Source: Xestospongia muta
Lineage: Eukaryota; Porifera; Demospongiae; Haplosclerida; Petrosiidae
NCBI GenBank assembly: GCA_963693285.1
Contig: OY848918.1
Span: forward strand, 8,497,156-8,561,155
Length of the DNA stretch: 64,000 bases
Direction of reading: 5' to 3'
Position 1 is the first letter of the stretch. Every line of letters starts with the position of its first letter. Positions 1 to 11,698 of this stretch are shown one piece after another. A program made the translations under genes and the position numbers. The notes beneath the pieces were generated by a model. The model was not told the DNA's origin. It made no database searches and saw nothing but the letters and a program-made list of their open reading frames with translations.

Positions 1-776
1 TTAATAATAACTAGTACTAGAGTTGTCATATCCTCATCTAAATATCATGGTAAGACTATTTACATATAGGTAATATTACTTATATAAACTGTAATAGTAT
101 CAAAATCATTGATAATTATACATAGTTCATATTCTACAACAGTAATGATCACAAGTGATTCATACAGAATATGTAAGTGTAGGTGCAATGATATATATTT
201 TTTATAATTAATATAGCGACTACACGTACATGTCCTTTCATATCCTTGTCAACTTCAACAAATACTATGTCTTCACAGTCAACTAGTAGTATGACATACA
301 TAATCTCATTGAACACTATCTTTTTTTTACATTGTAGATACAATTTATTTAAGTTCTTTAATGATTTCTACTTTTAAAGTGACTGTATCTTCAACTGTAA
401 CTACTTCAACTTGTCCAGGTACATTATAATAATAGTTGAAGTTTATATAATTCTCTTGCCCATTACAGCTATTGTAAACCAACAAACATCATGTTTAGCA
501 GGTAATAAAACAAACATGTTACATTAATAAATTATTTACTTAACAGTGAGTATATGTATACCAGTCAGTATGTTCCTCTCTTCTCTATTAACTGCTGTTA
601 TTACTACACTTATTGTCTATCTCATTATGAGGAGGAGGAGCTACAATAAAGACACTCCACCCACTACTACTACCCAATTAGGTCCAATATATGATGATGT
701 TAAGTTACCAGATACCTCAGAACAAAAAGTGATCATTGAATTACAAGGAAATACTGCTTATGGATATATTACTTAG
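1..776 (+). CDS. S1: 3' part of short-tail receptor gene (5' end outside window)
   Basis: Only the 3' exons are inside the window. A first exon ends at about 49 with a GTAAGA donor and matches the end of an FN3-coding exon elsewhere in the cluster. Small Ser/Thr-rich pieces follow (around 230-290 and 400-420, limits uncertain) and probably form a stalk. The last exon is 547-776 after a CAG acceptor. It encodes a hydrophobic helix, an RRR stop-transfer, a Thr-rich stretch, PIYDDV and TAYGYI, ending in TAG at 774-776. The same cassette recurs in S2, N1, F2, S4 and S5. Seen: membrane helix and two tail tyrosine motifs. Inferred: a type I surface receptor whose tyrosines could be phosphorylated. 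An AATAAA at 952-957 could be the poly(A) signal, but the DNA is too AT-rich to be sure. The 46258-47150 copy is a close relative over its whole length. Confidence 0.6.
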
Positions 777-1395
777 AGAATTTCATACTTTATATCATAA
801 AATAGACATTTTTGGACATGATTGTGTCAAGTTTTAAGTGTTACATGTATAAGTTATACATAATATTTGATGAAAATTAGATTTTATTAATTTAAATGAC
901 CTAGAATGCTAAGTATGTTGAGACTAAAGAGAGACTTGCAGTTATTATTACAATAAAAATGGAGATTAATAACTTCAGGTCAGTAAGATTGGTAAATGTA
1001 CATAGTCCTTTCAACAAAAGCAGCAAGATTTAACAAATTATTTTATCTTATAATGTTGATTATGTTAAGAATCTATAAATCCTTTATACTAGACTCTACA
1101 TCTTTATTGCTCAACATATATAATTTTGTAATTTATTCAAACAACACTCGCAGTTATTACTCAATAAACTTCATTCAATTTCTAGTTTGATTGTTTCCAC
1201 TTTCAGAGTGAAAATATTTTAATGAGTAAATAATCTTTATTATTAGTCAGTAAAGTGGAAGTATAATGCAATGTTAATCCCCCTATATATTATTAGTAAA
1301 AGAATTCTCATCAAAGGTCCAGCAATTGATTTAAAACACACACAATACAAGCATGTCAAACTCAAATTTGTATATTGACCAATTAATCCTAATAT
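777..1395. other. Spacer between S1 and L1
   Basis: No coding exon is supported here. The sequence is AT-rich. Parts from about 1100 to 1390 are repeated upstream of L7 (43380-43620), so this is shared 5' flank of L-type genes. Confidence 0.5.
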
Positions 1396-1470
1396 AAACT
1401 CAACCCACATAACACACCACCTCCATGTATAAATAAGTCTAACAGGTATCATTGTCGTTCATAAATCCAT
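1396..1470 (+). promoter_or_regulatory. Conserved L-type promoter block, TATA box of L1
   Basis: A block starting CTCAACCCACA and running through the TATA region is shared upstream of L1, L2, L4, L5, L7 and L9. Here it holds a perfect TATAAATA at 1428-1435, 77 nt before the ATG at 1505. The other copies mostly read CATAAATA at the same distance. The conservation and fixed distance suggest a core promoter; the transcription start is not known. Confidence 0.55.
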
Positions 1471-1504
1471 TGTGTCATAATGATAGTCTACCTATCGAGT
1501 CAAA

Positions 1505-3873
1505 ATGAAAAAGTATAGTACAATATTGATTTGTCTTCTCTTACCAGTCATAAGTGAGTCAATATATTATAACACAATATTTGTAATTTATTTCTTATGG
1601 TTTATATAGAAGCTTCAGTTATAAGTCTAGACTGTAATCATGGAGTATGTCCACAGACACAAGGAGCACTCACTTGTACAATGACAGGAAGTAGAACATA
1701 TTGGTATTCTCTTCCATTTGCTACAGTAAGTTCTGGACAAATAAATAATAATAATACTGTGTTTACTGCTGGTCTTGTGAGTGTTAATAATCCTGGACTA
1801 ACAACTAATTTAAGTTTTATTGCCACTACTGATAAGAATGGAACACAAGTCAGGTGTGTTGATGTAGTAGATACAAACTCAATGATTTGTTATGATGTTA
1901 TGTATGTCGTTAACAATATCATATATAACTAACATGTACTATCAATATAAGGTCCTCCAAGTGATGCTCCTACAGGACTGGTTGTTACAGGTCACACAAC
2001 CATTCAGTCATCTTTACTGGTCACCTCCTACTCTTCATCCTAACTGTATAGTTAACTACACTGTTGAGATCATGACAACCAGTGATAATATATTGATCAG
2101 TAATCTTAATACTAGTAGTAATGTCAGCTGGGTTTATCTACATTATAACAGTGGTACCAGTTAATATACTAGGAGATGGATACCCTAATAAGACTATAGG
2201 TTATTTAAATATTATTATAAAATATGTTATGTTTACTTCTCATACAGTTATCATTCCTGATGAGGAACCAATAATTACTAGTACTAGTATTGTAACAATA
2301 TCATCTGAACATTGTAAAAGTGTTCAATATAACATACAAAATTAATTACATATCATTTGTATTAGTAACACCAGTAAATGTAACTAGTCTCTTTTCTACA
2401 ACTGTAAGTGATACATCAATTATTAGTAAGTGTAAAACATTTATTATCACTTACTTAATGATGAATATAGAAACTTTGGTCCCTTTGATGTCTTTATTAC
2501 AAAGTGCAACTAAAACAGGTACAATATCTTTAAACTCAACAGGTATGTCCTTAGAAATTATTATAATTTAAGTATTACAATATAATGAAATGTCTATTTC
2601 TATTTGACAATAGCAGTAATCTCTACCACAACATCAATAACATCTGCTGAAATGTATTATGTTATTGGGACTGTTGGAAGTATTATTGTTTTCATACTAA
2701 TTGCTGTAGTACTAGTTCTAACTGGTTGTATAATGATTAGAAGACAAAATAAAAGTCAGGTGTTCCTATAATTACTTAATCCTTTAATACTCTCATTATA
2801 GACAACAAAGCAAGTGGTAGTCCAGTAACTGTTTCTCTGAGGTCAGTTCAAATATACTAATATTCATTTTAATGATTATACTTTAGAAGTATTAAAGACA
2901 ATAACAGAGAAGAGGTAAGGTATTGTTACTTATATGTACATAGTTAATACCTGTATGAGTAAATAAATGAACATTTATTGATACAAAAGTTGGATTGATC
3001 ATCATAACTCATTATTAGTTTATGTTATCTAATTTGGAATTACTCATCATTTCTTAAAATAATTTGGTCATTACTATAGTTATTTTCAGATCCCACCTAT
3101 GATGAAGTAAACAAGAAACCACAGCCTCTATCTCTACAATATGATGAGGTCCCTCCTCCAGTGCCTCCTTATTTAGCTGATAATGACCAGCCAACTCCTG
3201 AAACACTGTTCCATTGTGAGGATAATCTTTCTGTACCCCATTATAATGATGAACCTGTGATAGGTCAGTATTCTGAAGTCAAGAGAGAGCATATAGCACT
3301 TCATACAGCTGAAGGAAATTATTCTGTTTTGAAGAGAGAAGAGAGAGAAGTCAGTTAAATGTAGGTACACAATCACATGACCATATTATTATAGAGCAGA
3401 GAGAATAACTCTCAGTTACAACAGACTGGTTTGTATTCAACTCTAAATAATGAAGTAAGAGATAATACAGTCAACTATATCATAATAACTTATATCATAT
3501 TAGACAATCAAACCAATTAGAGCCAGAGCTGAGCCAAGAGGAGCTGGAGGTATAATATATGCTGAACTAGGCAATGTCCCTGAGAACAGACCAATGGTAC
3601 CTCCTACATCAAATTTAGAGCATTCTGTTATCTACTCCGATATCAAAGCACCAACTGATCTTAATAAGGTATCTTGTGTGATATAACAATGTTGCCATAA
3701 TCTTCTTTAATTGTCACTAACAGAGGCTCTCTACAAAAGGTATTATGATACAGGCTCAGTTAGGAGAAATGGAGTTACCTCCACCACATCCTCCTAAACC
3801 TGGTCCCAAACCTGGTTTCCATGGCAGTGGAGGCCAGTCAACAACAGTAATTCCCTCTATACATCACCTGTAA
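1505..3873 (+). pseudogene. L1: long-tail Ig/FN3 receptor, ectodomain damaged
   Basis: Exon 1 (1505-1553) codes a signal peptide starting MKKYSTILICLLLPVI. The Ig-like exon starts at 1610, but its 3' end lacks part of the usual sequence and the normal CAG|GTATGT donor. The first FN3 exon (from about 1952) has a 2-nt deletion that shifts the frame. Near 2120 this exon is fused directly to the middle of the second FN3 exon, removing an intron and two half-domains, and the fusion is out of frame. Downstream the copy is well kept: stalk exons, membrane exon from 2614, and the tail exons with PTYDEV, LQYDEV, QYSEV, NYSVL, LYSTL, IIYAEL and VIYSDI, then a proline-rich end and TAA at 3871-3873. One 39-nt stalk exon present in L2, L4 and L5 is missing, as in L9. 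The pattern fits a gene that lost its ectodomain by deletion; a rescuing splice form cannot be excluded. Confidence 0.6.
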
Positions 3874-4131
3874 AATGATTATAACTCACTTCTGACTTAT
3901 ATAATGTTAAATATGTCACTTTTTAGTTCATTATTTTATTTTGTCATGTTTTATATATTAATAGTTTTTAGCTTTTGTCAAACTAGTATCATTTATTTAT
4001 TAACTATAATATGTTAACTAGTATTTGTTTACATATGAACTTCATATGATCACTTTATATCATTATAGCAGCTGTCAGTATTAATTATTAATCGCTAGTA
4101 TTCTCAATATTCGTTGTGACTTATATATATT

Positions 4132-4163
<32 letters not shown>

Positions 4164-5584
4164 TATTTAGCTAATGTATGTTTATTTAATATATTTACAT
4201 CATCTGATGCATCATCCTTATTTCAAAGGTAAACTTATTTTATCTTCATAAACAAACACACAGTACTATAGACCACATAAAACATAGAACAGTATACAAA
4301 GTAACTTGTGTACTACTTCAAATTAGTGTTAATTGACTGATGATATATGTATGATTAGCATATGTAATAGTGGAAAGGTAAGTGGTAACTGACTGGGTAT
4401 TTTATTCATTATTATTGTCATAACATGAAACTAATAATGATAAAGTTAATCATAAATAGTTTTATCTTACCACAATATATTCAATGAAATATAATAACAC
4501 AGCAAACATGAAACTTACAACAATCATCAAAGGAATTAACTAAAAATGGACCAATTATTTATAAAACAAGCGAGTTAACAAGTTTTGAACTTTTAGTCAC
4601 AAAAACTAATCAGACCATCTTCCAAAATACATACACTTGTACTTGTACAAATATTAATTAAAAGAAGGGTAGCTTATAGAGGCAGTGACTAGACACAGCC
4701 TGCTTCCACCACAATAGACAAAGCCCACCCCACTGAGTCACACCAATGTTACCTTCACCAGATAATGATAAAAAGATGTCTTGTTTATTTTATTTATTTA
4801 TTGACTAATACATCTTATTTTTCTAATGTATATAGTTTAATACTTTTACTACCCCTCACCCAGACCGACTCTCTGTAATGTAACATCTATCCAATGGACC
4901 ATATTGTATGCATTAAAAGCATGACTGAGTGAATTAAATAAAGGAGGGAAATCAGAATAGTAGGTAGTTGTAATGGTGGTCTTGAAACCAGATATTCTCC
5001 TAGTGAAACTTCTGATTTCAAGACTGCTTTATTAAATTTATTAAAGTCATTTGAATTGTTAGGTATATTCATATATATTTCAGTTGTAAAGTAATCCACC
5101 AAATAAGAAATTTTATTTGAAAGTTCTGGCTGTCATTGGCTATCTTCATCAGTAATATTATAAAAAGCACTGAGAGGCAGTCAATAAATAAAACTAAAAT
5201 GAATAAATAAATAAAGATAAGAATGTACTTTTAAACATGAGGACAATATAAGGATAAATAGTTAAGCTATGTATTAGTATTGGACAAAAGGTTAATATTA
5301 CTTGTACGACATAATATATAACAATATTACATACTGAGTTATATTAATGTATGAAGTATATGATATGTACTATCTATATATATTATGTAATACTTAGTTG
5401 GCAAAATTTATTGATTGTGTATATGTTTGTATATTATGAACTCATAATGAAATAAACATTGATGATGTTGTTACATATTTCAACTAATTACTTAATTGTA
5501 AACAGTGTACCTTCTACAAACATTATTTGAACTATAATCAATACCACTTTTATTATACATGTTACATATAAGGTATATAACATA
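3874..5584. repeat. Spacer repeat family, copy 1
   Basis: No gene is supported. The block starts with the L-type 3' flank and contains an (AT)n tract at 4121-4168. It also holds a stretch (4646-5150) repeated near 35760-36250, 42465-42960 and 62230-62720. Most of it matches 61460-63170 and, in part, 20711-21960 and 34076-36660. On the minus strand, 4887-5102 is an open frame related to the one at 35948-36202, but it goes out of register at its C-terminal half. Confidence 0.6.
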
Positions 5585-7340
5585 TAGTATTAGGTGTTGT
5601 TCATGGAACAATGTTACTTTGGGATCCAACTAATCCAGACAATACTTGATGTCTTAACAATAATATGTTGTAATTAAACAAGTCAGGTGTGTTGATGTAA
5701 TAAATATAAAATCAATGACTTGTACTATTATGATATCAGGTATGTCACTAACAGTATCATATATAACTAACAATGTACTATCATTATAAGGTCCTTCAGG
5801 GATACTCCTACAGGACTGGGTTTTACAGATTCTCACAAACACTTTAGTCACTTTCTACTGATCAACTCCTACTCTTCATTCTAACTGCATAGTCAATATA
5901 CTGTCATCACACTGGATGGCAAGAACTAGTATAAAATATTATAAGTTCTACAAGCTATTACATTAGTCACTTATAATATTACAAAGAAATAATAATTATT
6001 ATAAAGAATGCAGTGAACTACAAGTACTATTAGTACATCATTTGGCAATTAATGGTAGTAACAGATTATTCATTGTTTTCACAAACTGTAAGTGAATTGA
6101 ACACAATATTGTTCACAGTCAAGCCTTTAATATATAGCTTATAGCATTAAGTGTTGTTCATGGAACAATGTTAGTTTGTGATCCAACTAATCCAGGCGAT
6201 ACCTGATGTCTTAACAGTAATATGTTATAATAAAACAAGTCAGGTGTGTAGATGTAATAAATACAACTCAATGACTTGTACTATTATGATATCAGGTATG
6301 TCACTAACAGTATCATATATAACTAACATGTACTATCATTATAAGGTCATCCAAGTGATACTCATACAGGACTGTGTTTTACAGTTCTCACAAACACTTC
6401 AATCACTCTTTACTGGTCAACTACTACTCTTCATTTTAACTGTATAGTCAATATACTGTCTTCACCCTCTCCTCTTATCCTCCTCTCTTGTACTATAAAG
6501 TCTATCACAAAATATCAAGTTCACTAACTGTTAATATAACTACTGTTACTAACATTACATTGACTGAAGTACTAGCTGGATATATCTACATTATAACAGT
6601 GGTACCAGTTAATATACTAGGAGATGGATACCTTAATAAGACTATAGGTTATTTAAATATTATTATAAAGTGTGTTATGTTTACTTCTCATACAGTTATC
6701 ATTCATGATGAACCAATGATAATTAGTGTCAACATATTATAGAATATCATATGGGTTTACTGCTGCTTTTGTGAGTAACAATTCTGGACTAACAACTAAT
6801 TTAAGTTTTACTGCCACTACTAATAAGAATGGAACACAAGTCAGGTGTAGTGATGTAATAGATACAAACTCAATGACTTGTAATATTATGATATCAGGTA
6901 TGTCACTAACAGTATCATATATAACTAACAATGTACTATCATTATAAGGTCCTTCAGGGATACTCCTACAGGACTGGGTTTTACAGCCTCTCACAAACAC
7001 TTCAGTCACTCTCTATTGGTCAATTCACTCTGGATGGCAAGAACTAGAATAAAATATTATAAGTTCTACAAGCTATTCCATTAATCATTTATAATATTAC
7101 AAAGAATACAGTGAACTACAGGTACTATTAGTACATCATGTGGGAATTAATGGTAGTAACAGATTATTCATTGTTTTCACAAACTGTAAGTGAACTGAAC
7201 ACAATATTGTTTACAGTCAAACCTTTATTATGCATTGTTGACATTATATTGTGTAGTTCTAAGAATTCTTTATACATAGCATTGTATTTCTTATTACTAA
7301 CAATGTCATTGGTATTATACTAATTTAATATATTTATTCA
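5585..7340 (+). pseudogene. Mosaic of receptor exon fragments
   Basis: Three successive partial copies of receptor exons lie here with no start exon. Copy a has an Ig-exon 3' end (about 5681-5739), a 5' piece of FN3-1 (about 5791-5925) and a piece of the first half of FN3-2 (from about 5943). Copy b repeats this at 6237-6460 and continues into the second half of FN3-2 (about 6463-6740). Copy c has the 3' half of the Ig exon (6745-6898), an FN3-1 piece and a short spacer. Frames are broken by small indels and by loss of the middle of FN3-1. Nearly the same arrangement recurs at 22051-22559, 36756-37380, 56320-56957 and 63241-63830, so the mosaic was duplicated as a block. I see no way to make a complete receptor from it. 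Confidence 0.6.
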
Positions 7341-7420
7341 TTGACTTTGAAATGTGAATCTGTATTAAGAAACCAATTATTGACCAACAACACAAGCCAT
7401 ATTTGTAATTAAAGGAAAAT

Positions 7421-7937
7421 ATGGTTTTGAATTTCAGGTCAGTAATATTAGCAATACTATTACTAGCAGATGGTAAAGAATTACTAAGAATCAAATAGTT
7501 TTAATATATTAAGTAATATGTTTTACTAGTTCTACAAGCTGTACCATTAATTACTTATACTATTACAAACAACACAGAGGACTATACTATTTTTATTGTT
7601 GGGAGGTATAATATTATTAACAATCACTTGATATTATTCTAATTACATTTAGTCTCCTCCTCTTTCCTCTCGTCCTCCTCTCTTGTACTATAAAGTCTAT
7701 CACAACATATCAGGTTCACTAACTGTTAATATAACTACTGTTACTAACATTACATTGACTGGAGTACTAGCTGGATATACCTACATTATAACAGTGGTAC
7801 CAGTTAATATACTAGGAGATGGATACCCTAATAAGACTATAGGTTATTTAAATATTATTATAAAGTATGTTATGTTTTCTTCTCATATAGTTATCATTCA
7901 TGATGAACCAATGATAATTAGTGTCAACATATTATAG
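7421..7937 (+). pseudogene. F1: single-FN3 receptor copy, frameshifted
   Basis: Exon 1 (7421-7472) encodes a signal-peptide-like MVLNFRSVILAILLLADG and ends in phase 1 at GTAAAG. It is followed by the first half of an FN3 domain (7530-7605) beginning VLQAVPLITYTITNNT. That exon is 76 nt instead of 77, having lost one T in the usual TTTGGGAG before the donor, so the frame breaks. The second FN3 half starts at about 7653 and runs to 7937. Compared with F2 at 37383, this copy carries the deletion and no membrane exon follows. It therefore looks like a broken relative, although the signal exon itself is intact. Confidence 0.5.
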
Positions 7938-8690
7938 TATTCTAGAATATCATAGAAAGACTACTTCAAGTCATTTATCTAAGTACAGATTTAGTTAATA
8001 TATATATTTTTAAATGAATATAGTAACTATTTGTCCTTTCATGTTCTTGTCAACTCCAACTTTACTCTCATTTCAGTCAGTAATATTAATATATAATTAA
8101 TATTACTGACTGAATAATATAATTAATATAATTAATAATATAATTAATATAATTAATATATAAATGTACCAACAACACAAGCCATATCTGTAATTAAAGG
8201 AAAATATGGTTATGAATTTCAGGTCAGTAATATTGGTATATAAATGTACCTAGGTTTTTCAACAACTGTAGCAATATTTAATAATTTTTTCATCATATAA
8301 AGTTGAATATGTTAAGAATCCATCAGTCCTTTGATGTTTATTACTAGACTCCACTAATTCTACATATTCACTGCTCACTCTATATATGTAATTTGTTTTA
8401 AGCAAACATTACATTTATGACTCCATACATGCAATTATTAATTTGATAATTTCTACTTTTGTAATGACCAAATTTTTTAATTTTTAAATATTAGGCAGTA
8501 AAGTAAATTTTAATACAATTTCATCTTCCTATATATATCAGTAGAAGACCTCTTGTCTAAACACATTCAATACAGGTAGATCAAAGTCAAACTTGTATGT
8601 TGACAACCATTGTAGTTAACACAGAAGTCAATTTTAAGAACAACATAATTTACAATGAGTAATCTAATACTTGAGTTATCATGTAGACTC
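7938..8690. other. Spacer upstream of L2
   Basis: No gene is supported. It contains pieces repeated in other L-gene 5' flanks (22560-23180, 30371-31000, 56958-57595), an AT-rich run at 8095-8162, and a stray copy of the F-type signal exon start at about 8205-8236 that breaks off before its donor. Confidence 0.5.
8073..8113. repeat. Perfect 18-bp palindrome with 5-bp spacer
   Basis: Left arm 8073-8090 and right arm 8096-8113 are exact reverse complements, separated by ATATA. The left arm derives from a TCAGTCAGTAATATTA sequence that also occurs alone in other flanks. The palindrome probably arose by local inverted duplication; no function is evident. Confidence 0.8.
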
Positions 8691-8790
8691 AACCCACAAA
8701 ACACACCACCTCTTTACATAAATAAGTCTAACAGGTATCATTTTCATTCATAAATCCATTGTATTATAACTAAAATCTACCCATCCAGTC
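8688..8790 (+). promoter_or_regulatory. Conserved promoter block of L2
   Basis: Same block as upstream of L1. The TATA-like CATAAATA is at 8717-8724, 77 nt before the ATG at 8794. Confidence 0.5.
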
Positions 8791-8793
8791 AAA

Positions 8794-11433
8794 ATGAAAA
8801 AGTATGGTACAATGTTGATTTGTCTTCTATTACCAGTCATAAGTGAGTTAATATATAATATTTGTTATACAGCCTTACAGTGAACATAGAAGCTTCAGTT
8901 ACAAGTCTAGACTGTAATCATGGAGTATGTCCACAGACACAAGGAGCAGTCAATTGTACAATAGCCGGAAGTGTAGCAGCTTGGTATTCTCCTCCATCAG
9001 ATAGTACTGCCATTGCTACAGTAAGTTCTGGAGAAGTTGTTAATAGTAAAACTGAGTTTACTGGTGCTCTTGTGAGTGTTAACAATCCTGGACTAACAAC
9101 TAATTTAAGTTTTATTGCCACTACTGATAAGAATGGAACACAAGTCAAGTGTGTTGATACATTTGATATAAACTCAATGACTTGTACTATTATGATATCA
9201 GGTATGTCACTAACAGTATCATATATAACTAATATGTACTATCATTATAAGGTCCTCCAAGTGATGGTCCTACAGGATTGGGTTTTACAGCTCTCACAAA
9301 CACTTCAGTCACTCTTTACTGGTCACCTCCTACTCTTCATCCTAATTGTATAGTTAACTACACTGTTGAGATCAGGACAACCAGTAATAATATATTGATC
9401 AGTAATCTTAGTACTGGTAGTAATATCACCAGTATTAATGTATCTACTGGTCTCAATCAGTCAGTAGAGTATCAATACAGAGTAGTAGGGTCTGATGCTG
9501 TTAATAGATTAGGACCCTATAGTCAATATACTATTTTCACTTTAGATGGTAAGAGTTAGATTATTATAGTTCTCGTGAGGAGTGCTAACTTTTAGTTCTA
9601 CAGGCTGTACCACTAATTAGTTATAATATCACAAAGAATACAGACAACTACACAATTTTTGTAATTTGGGAGGTATGTATTTTTGTTTATAACAACTGAG
9701 TCTAGTTTTTTATTAGTCACTTCCTCTCTCCTCTCGTCCTCCTCTCTTGTACTATAAAGTCTATCACAACATATCAGGTTCACTAACTGTTAATATAACT
9801 ACTGTTACTAACATTACATTGACTGGAATACTAGCTGGATATATCTACATTATAACAGTGGTACCAGTTAATATACTAGGAGATGGATACCCTAATAAGA
9901 CTATAGGTTATTTAAATATTATTATAAAATATGTTATGTTTACTTCTCATACAGTTATCATTCCTGATGAGGAACCAATAATTACTAGTACTAGTATTGT
10001 AACAATATCATCTGAACATTGTAAGAGTATAACATATAAAATTAATTACATATCATTTGTATTAATAACACCAGTAAATGTACCTAGTCTCTTTTCTACA
10101 ACTGTAAGTGATACATCAATTATTAGTAAGTGTGGAACATTTGTTATCACTTACTTAATGATGAATATAGAAACTTTGGTCCCTTTGATGTCTTTATTAC
10201 AAAGTGCAACTAAAACAAGTACAATATCTTTAAACTCAACAGGTATGTCCTTAGAAATTATTATAATTTAAGTATTACAATATAATGAAATGTCTATATA
10301 TATACTCTATTTTTTGTATAGCAGTTTCTATCTATAGCCTGTCAGGTTCATCTCCTACAAGTAATTTAATTAATCTAATATAACATTGCTATTTCTATTT
10401 GACAATAGCAGTAATCACTACCACAACATCATCAACATCTGCTGGAATATATTATGTTATTGGGACTGTTGGAGGTATTATTGTTTTCATACTAATTGCT
10501 GTAGTACTATTTCTAGCTGGTTGTATAATAATTAGAAGACAAAATAAAAGTCAGGTGTTCCTATAATTACTTAATCCATTAATGCTCTCCATATAGACAA
10601 CAAAGCAAGTGGTTGTCCAGTAACTGTTTCTCTGAGGTCAGTTCAAATATACTAATATTCATTTTAATGATTATACTTTAGAAGTATTAAAGACAATAAC
10701 AGAGAAGAAGTAAGGTATTGTTACTTATATGTACATAGTTAATACCTGCATGAGTAAATGAACATTTATTGATACAAAAATGTGATTGATCATCATGACT
10801 CATTATTAGTTTATGTCAATCTAATTTGGAGTTACTCATCATTTCTTAAAATAATTTGGTCCTTACTATAGTTATCTTCAGATCCCAACTATGCTGAAGT
10901 AGACAAGAATCCACAACTTTTATCTCTACAATATGATGAAGTCGCTCCTCCAGTGCCTCCTTATTTAGCTGATAATGACCATTTACCTTCTGAACCACTG
11001 CTTTATTCTGAGGATAATCCTTCTGTACCCCCTTATAATGAGGAACCTGTGATAGTTCAGTATTTTGAAGTCAAGAGAGAGCATATAGCACTTCATACAG
11101 CTGAAGGAAATTATTCTGTTTTGAAGAGAGAAGAGAGAGAAGTCAGTTAAATGTAGGTACACAATCACATGACTATATTATAATTACAGAACAGAGAGAA
11201 TAATTCTCAGTTACAACAGACTGGTTTGTATTCAACTCTAAATAATGAAGTAAGATATAATACAGTCAATTATATCATAATAACTTATATCATATTAGAT
11301 AAAAAAACCAATTGGAGCTAGAGCTGAGCCTAAAGGAGTTAGAAATATAATACATGCTGAACTAGGCAATGTCCCTAAGAACAGACCAATGGTACCTCAA
11401 CAAAAGACAACAAACCTCATGTTTAACAGGTAA
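8794..11433 (+). CDS. L2: long-tail Ig/FN3 receptor with hybrid, shortened tail
   Basis: Exons in phase: signal peptide 8794-8842; Ig-like 8881-9201; FN3-1 9252-9548; FN3-2 9596-9672 and 9717 to about 10125; stalk 10171-10242 and 10322-10360; membrane exon 10409-10549; tail exons 10597-10636, 10682-10709, 10872-11141, 11190-11249 and 11299-11433. About 645 aa if the 45-nt stretch after 10020 is read through. That stretch has no stop and has lost the TAG acceptor seen in L5. The tail keeps NYAEV, LQYDEV, VQYFEV, NYSVL and LYSTL. The usual IIYAEL is IIHAEL, so that tyrosine is lost. The exon then runs into sequence from the S-type stalk and stops at TAA 11431-11433, so VIYSDI and the proline-rich end are absent. 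Ectodomain and membrane helix look functional; the tail end is a chimera. Expected in the plasma membrane as a type I protein. Confidence 0.65.
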
Positions 11434-11698
11434 TTAAACAAATGCGTTATATTACTGAATTGTTTACTTAACAGTGAGTATACCAGTCAGTATGTTCTTT
11501 TCTTCTCTATAAACTGCTGTTATTACTACACTTATTGTCTATCTCATTATGAGAAGGAGGAGCTACAATAAAGACACTCCACCCACTACTACTACCCAAT
11601 TAGGTCCATTATATGATGATGTTAAGTTACCAGAGACCTCAGAACATAAAGAGATCATTGAATTACAAGGAAATACTGCTTATGGATATATTAATTAA
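11434..11698 (+). pseudogene. S-type membrane/tail exon with nonsense codon, behind L2
   Basis: The exon at 11475-11698 matches the S-type membrane cassette, including PLYDDV and TAYGYI, but the helix is cut by TAA at 11510-11512 where other copies have TTA. The preceding stalk-like piece ends in phase 2, whereas this exon needs phase 1. Splicing from L2 would therefore also be out of frame. It is a relic of an S gene whose 5' part was replaced by L2. Confidence 0.7.

Noticed and set aside
3161..3358. Tail exon read as ending KREEREVS and stop
   Set aside because: Using the GTCAGT donor before VS keeps phase with four further conserved motifs to a common stop; the short ending is possible only as an alternative form.
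9747..10271. A single 174-residue frame running from FN3-2 to LEIIII and stop
   Set aside because: The end lies past the conserved AACAG|GTATGT donor used to reach the helix; copies in L5 and L9 have stops in the same stretch, so it is a read-through, not the protein end.
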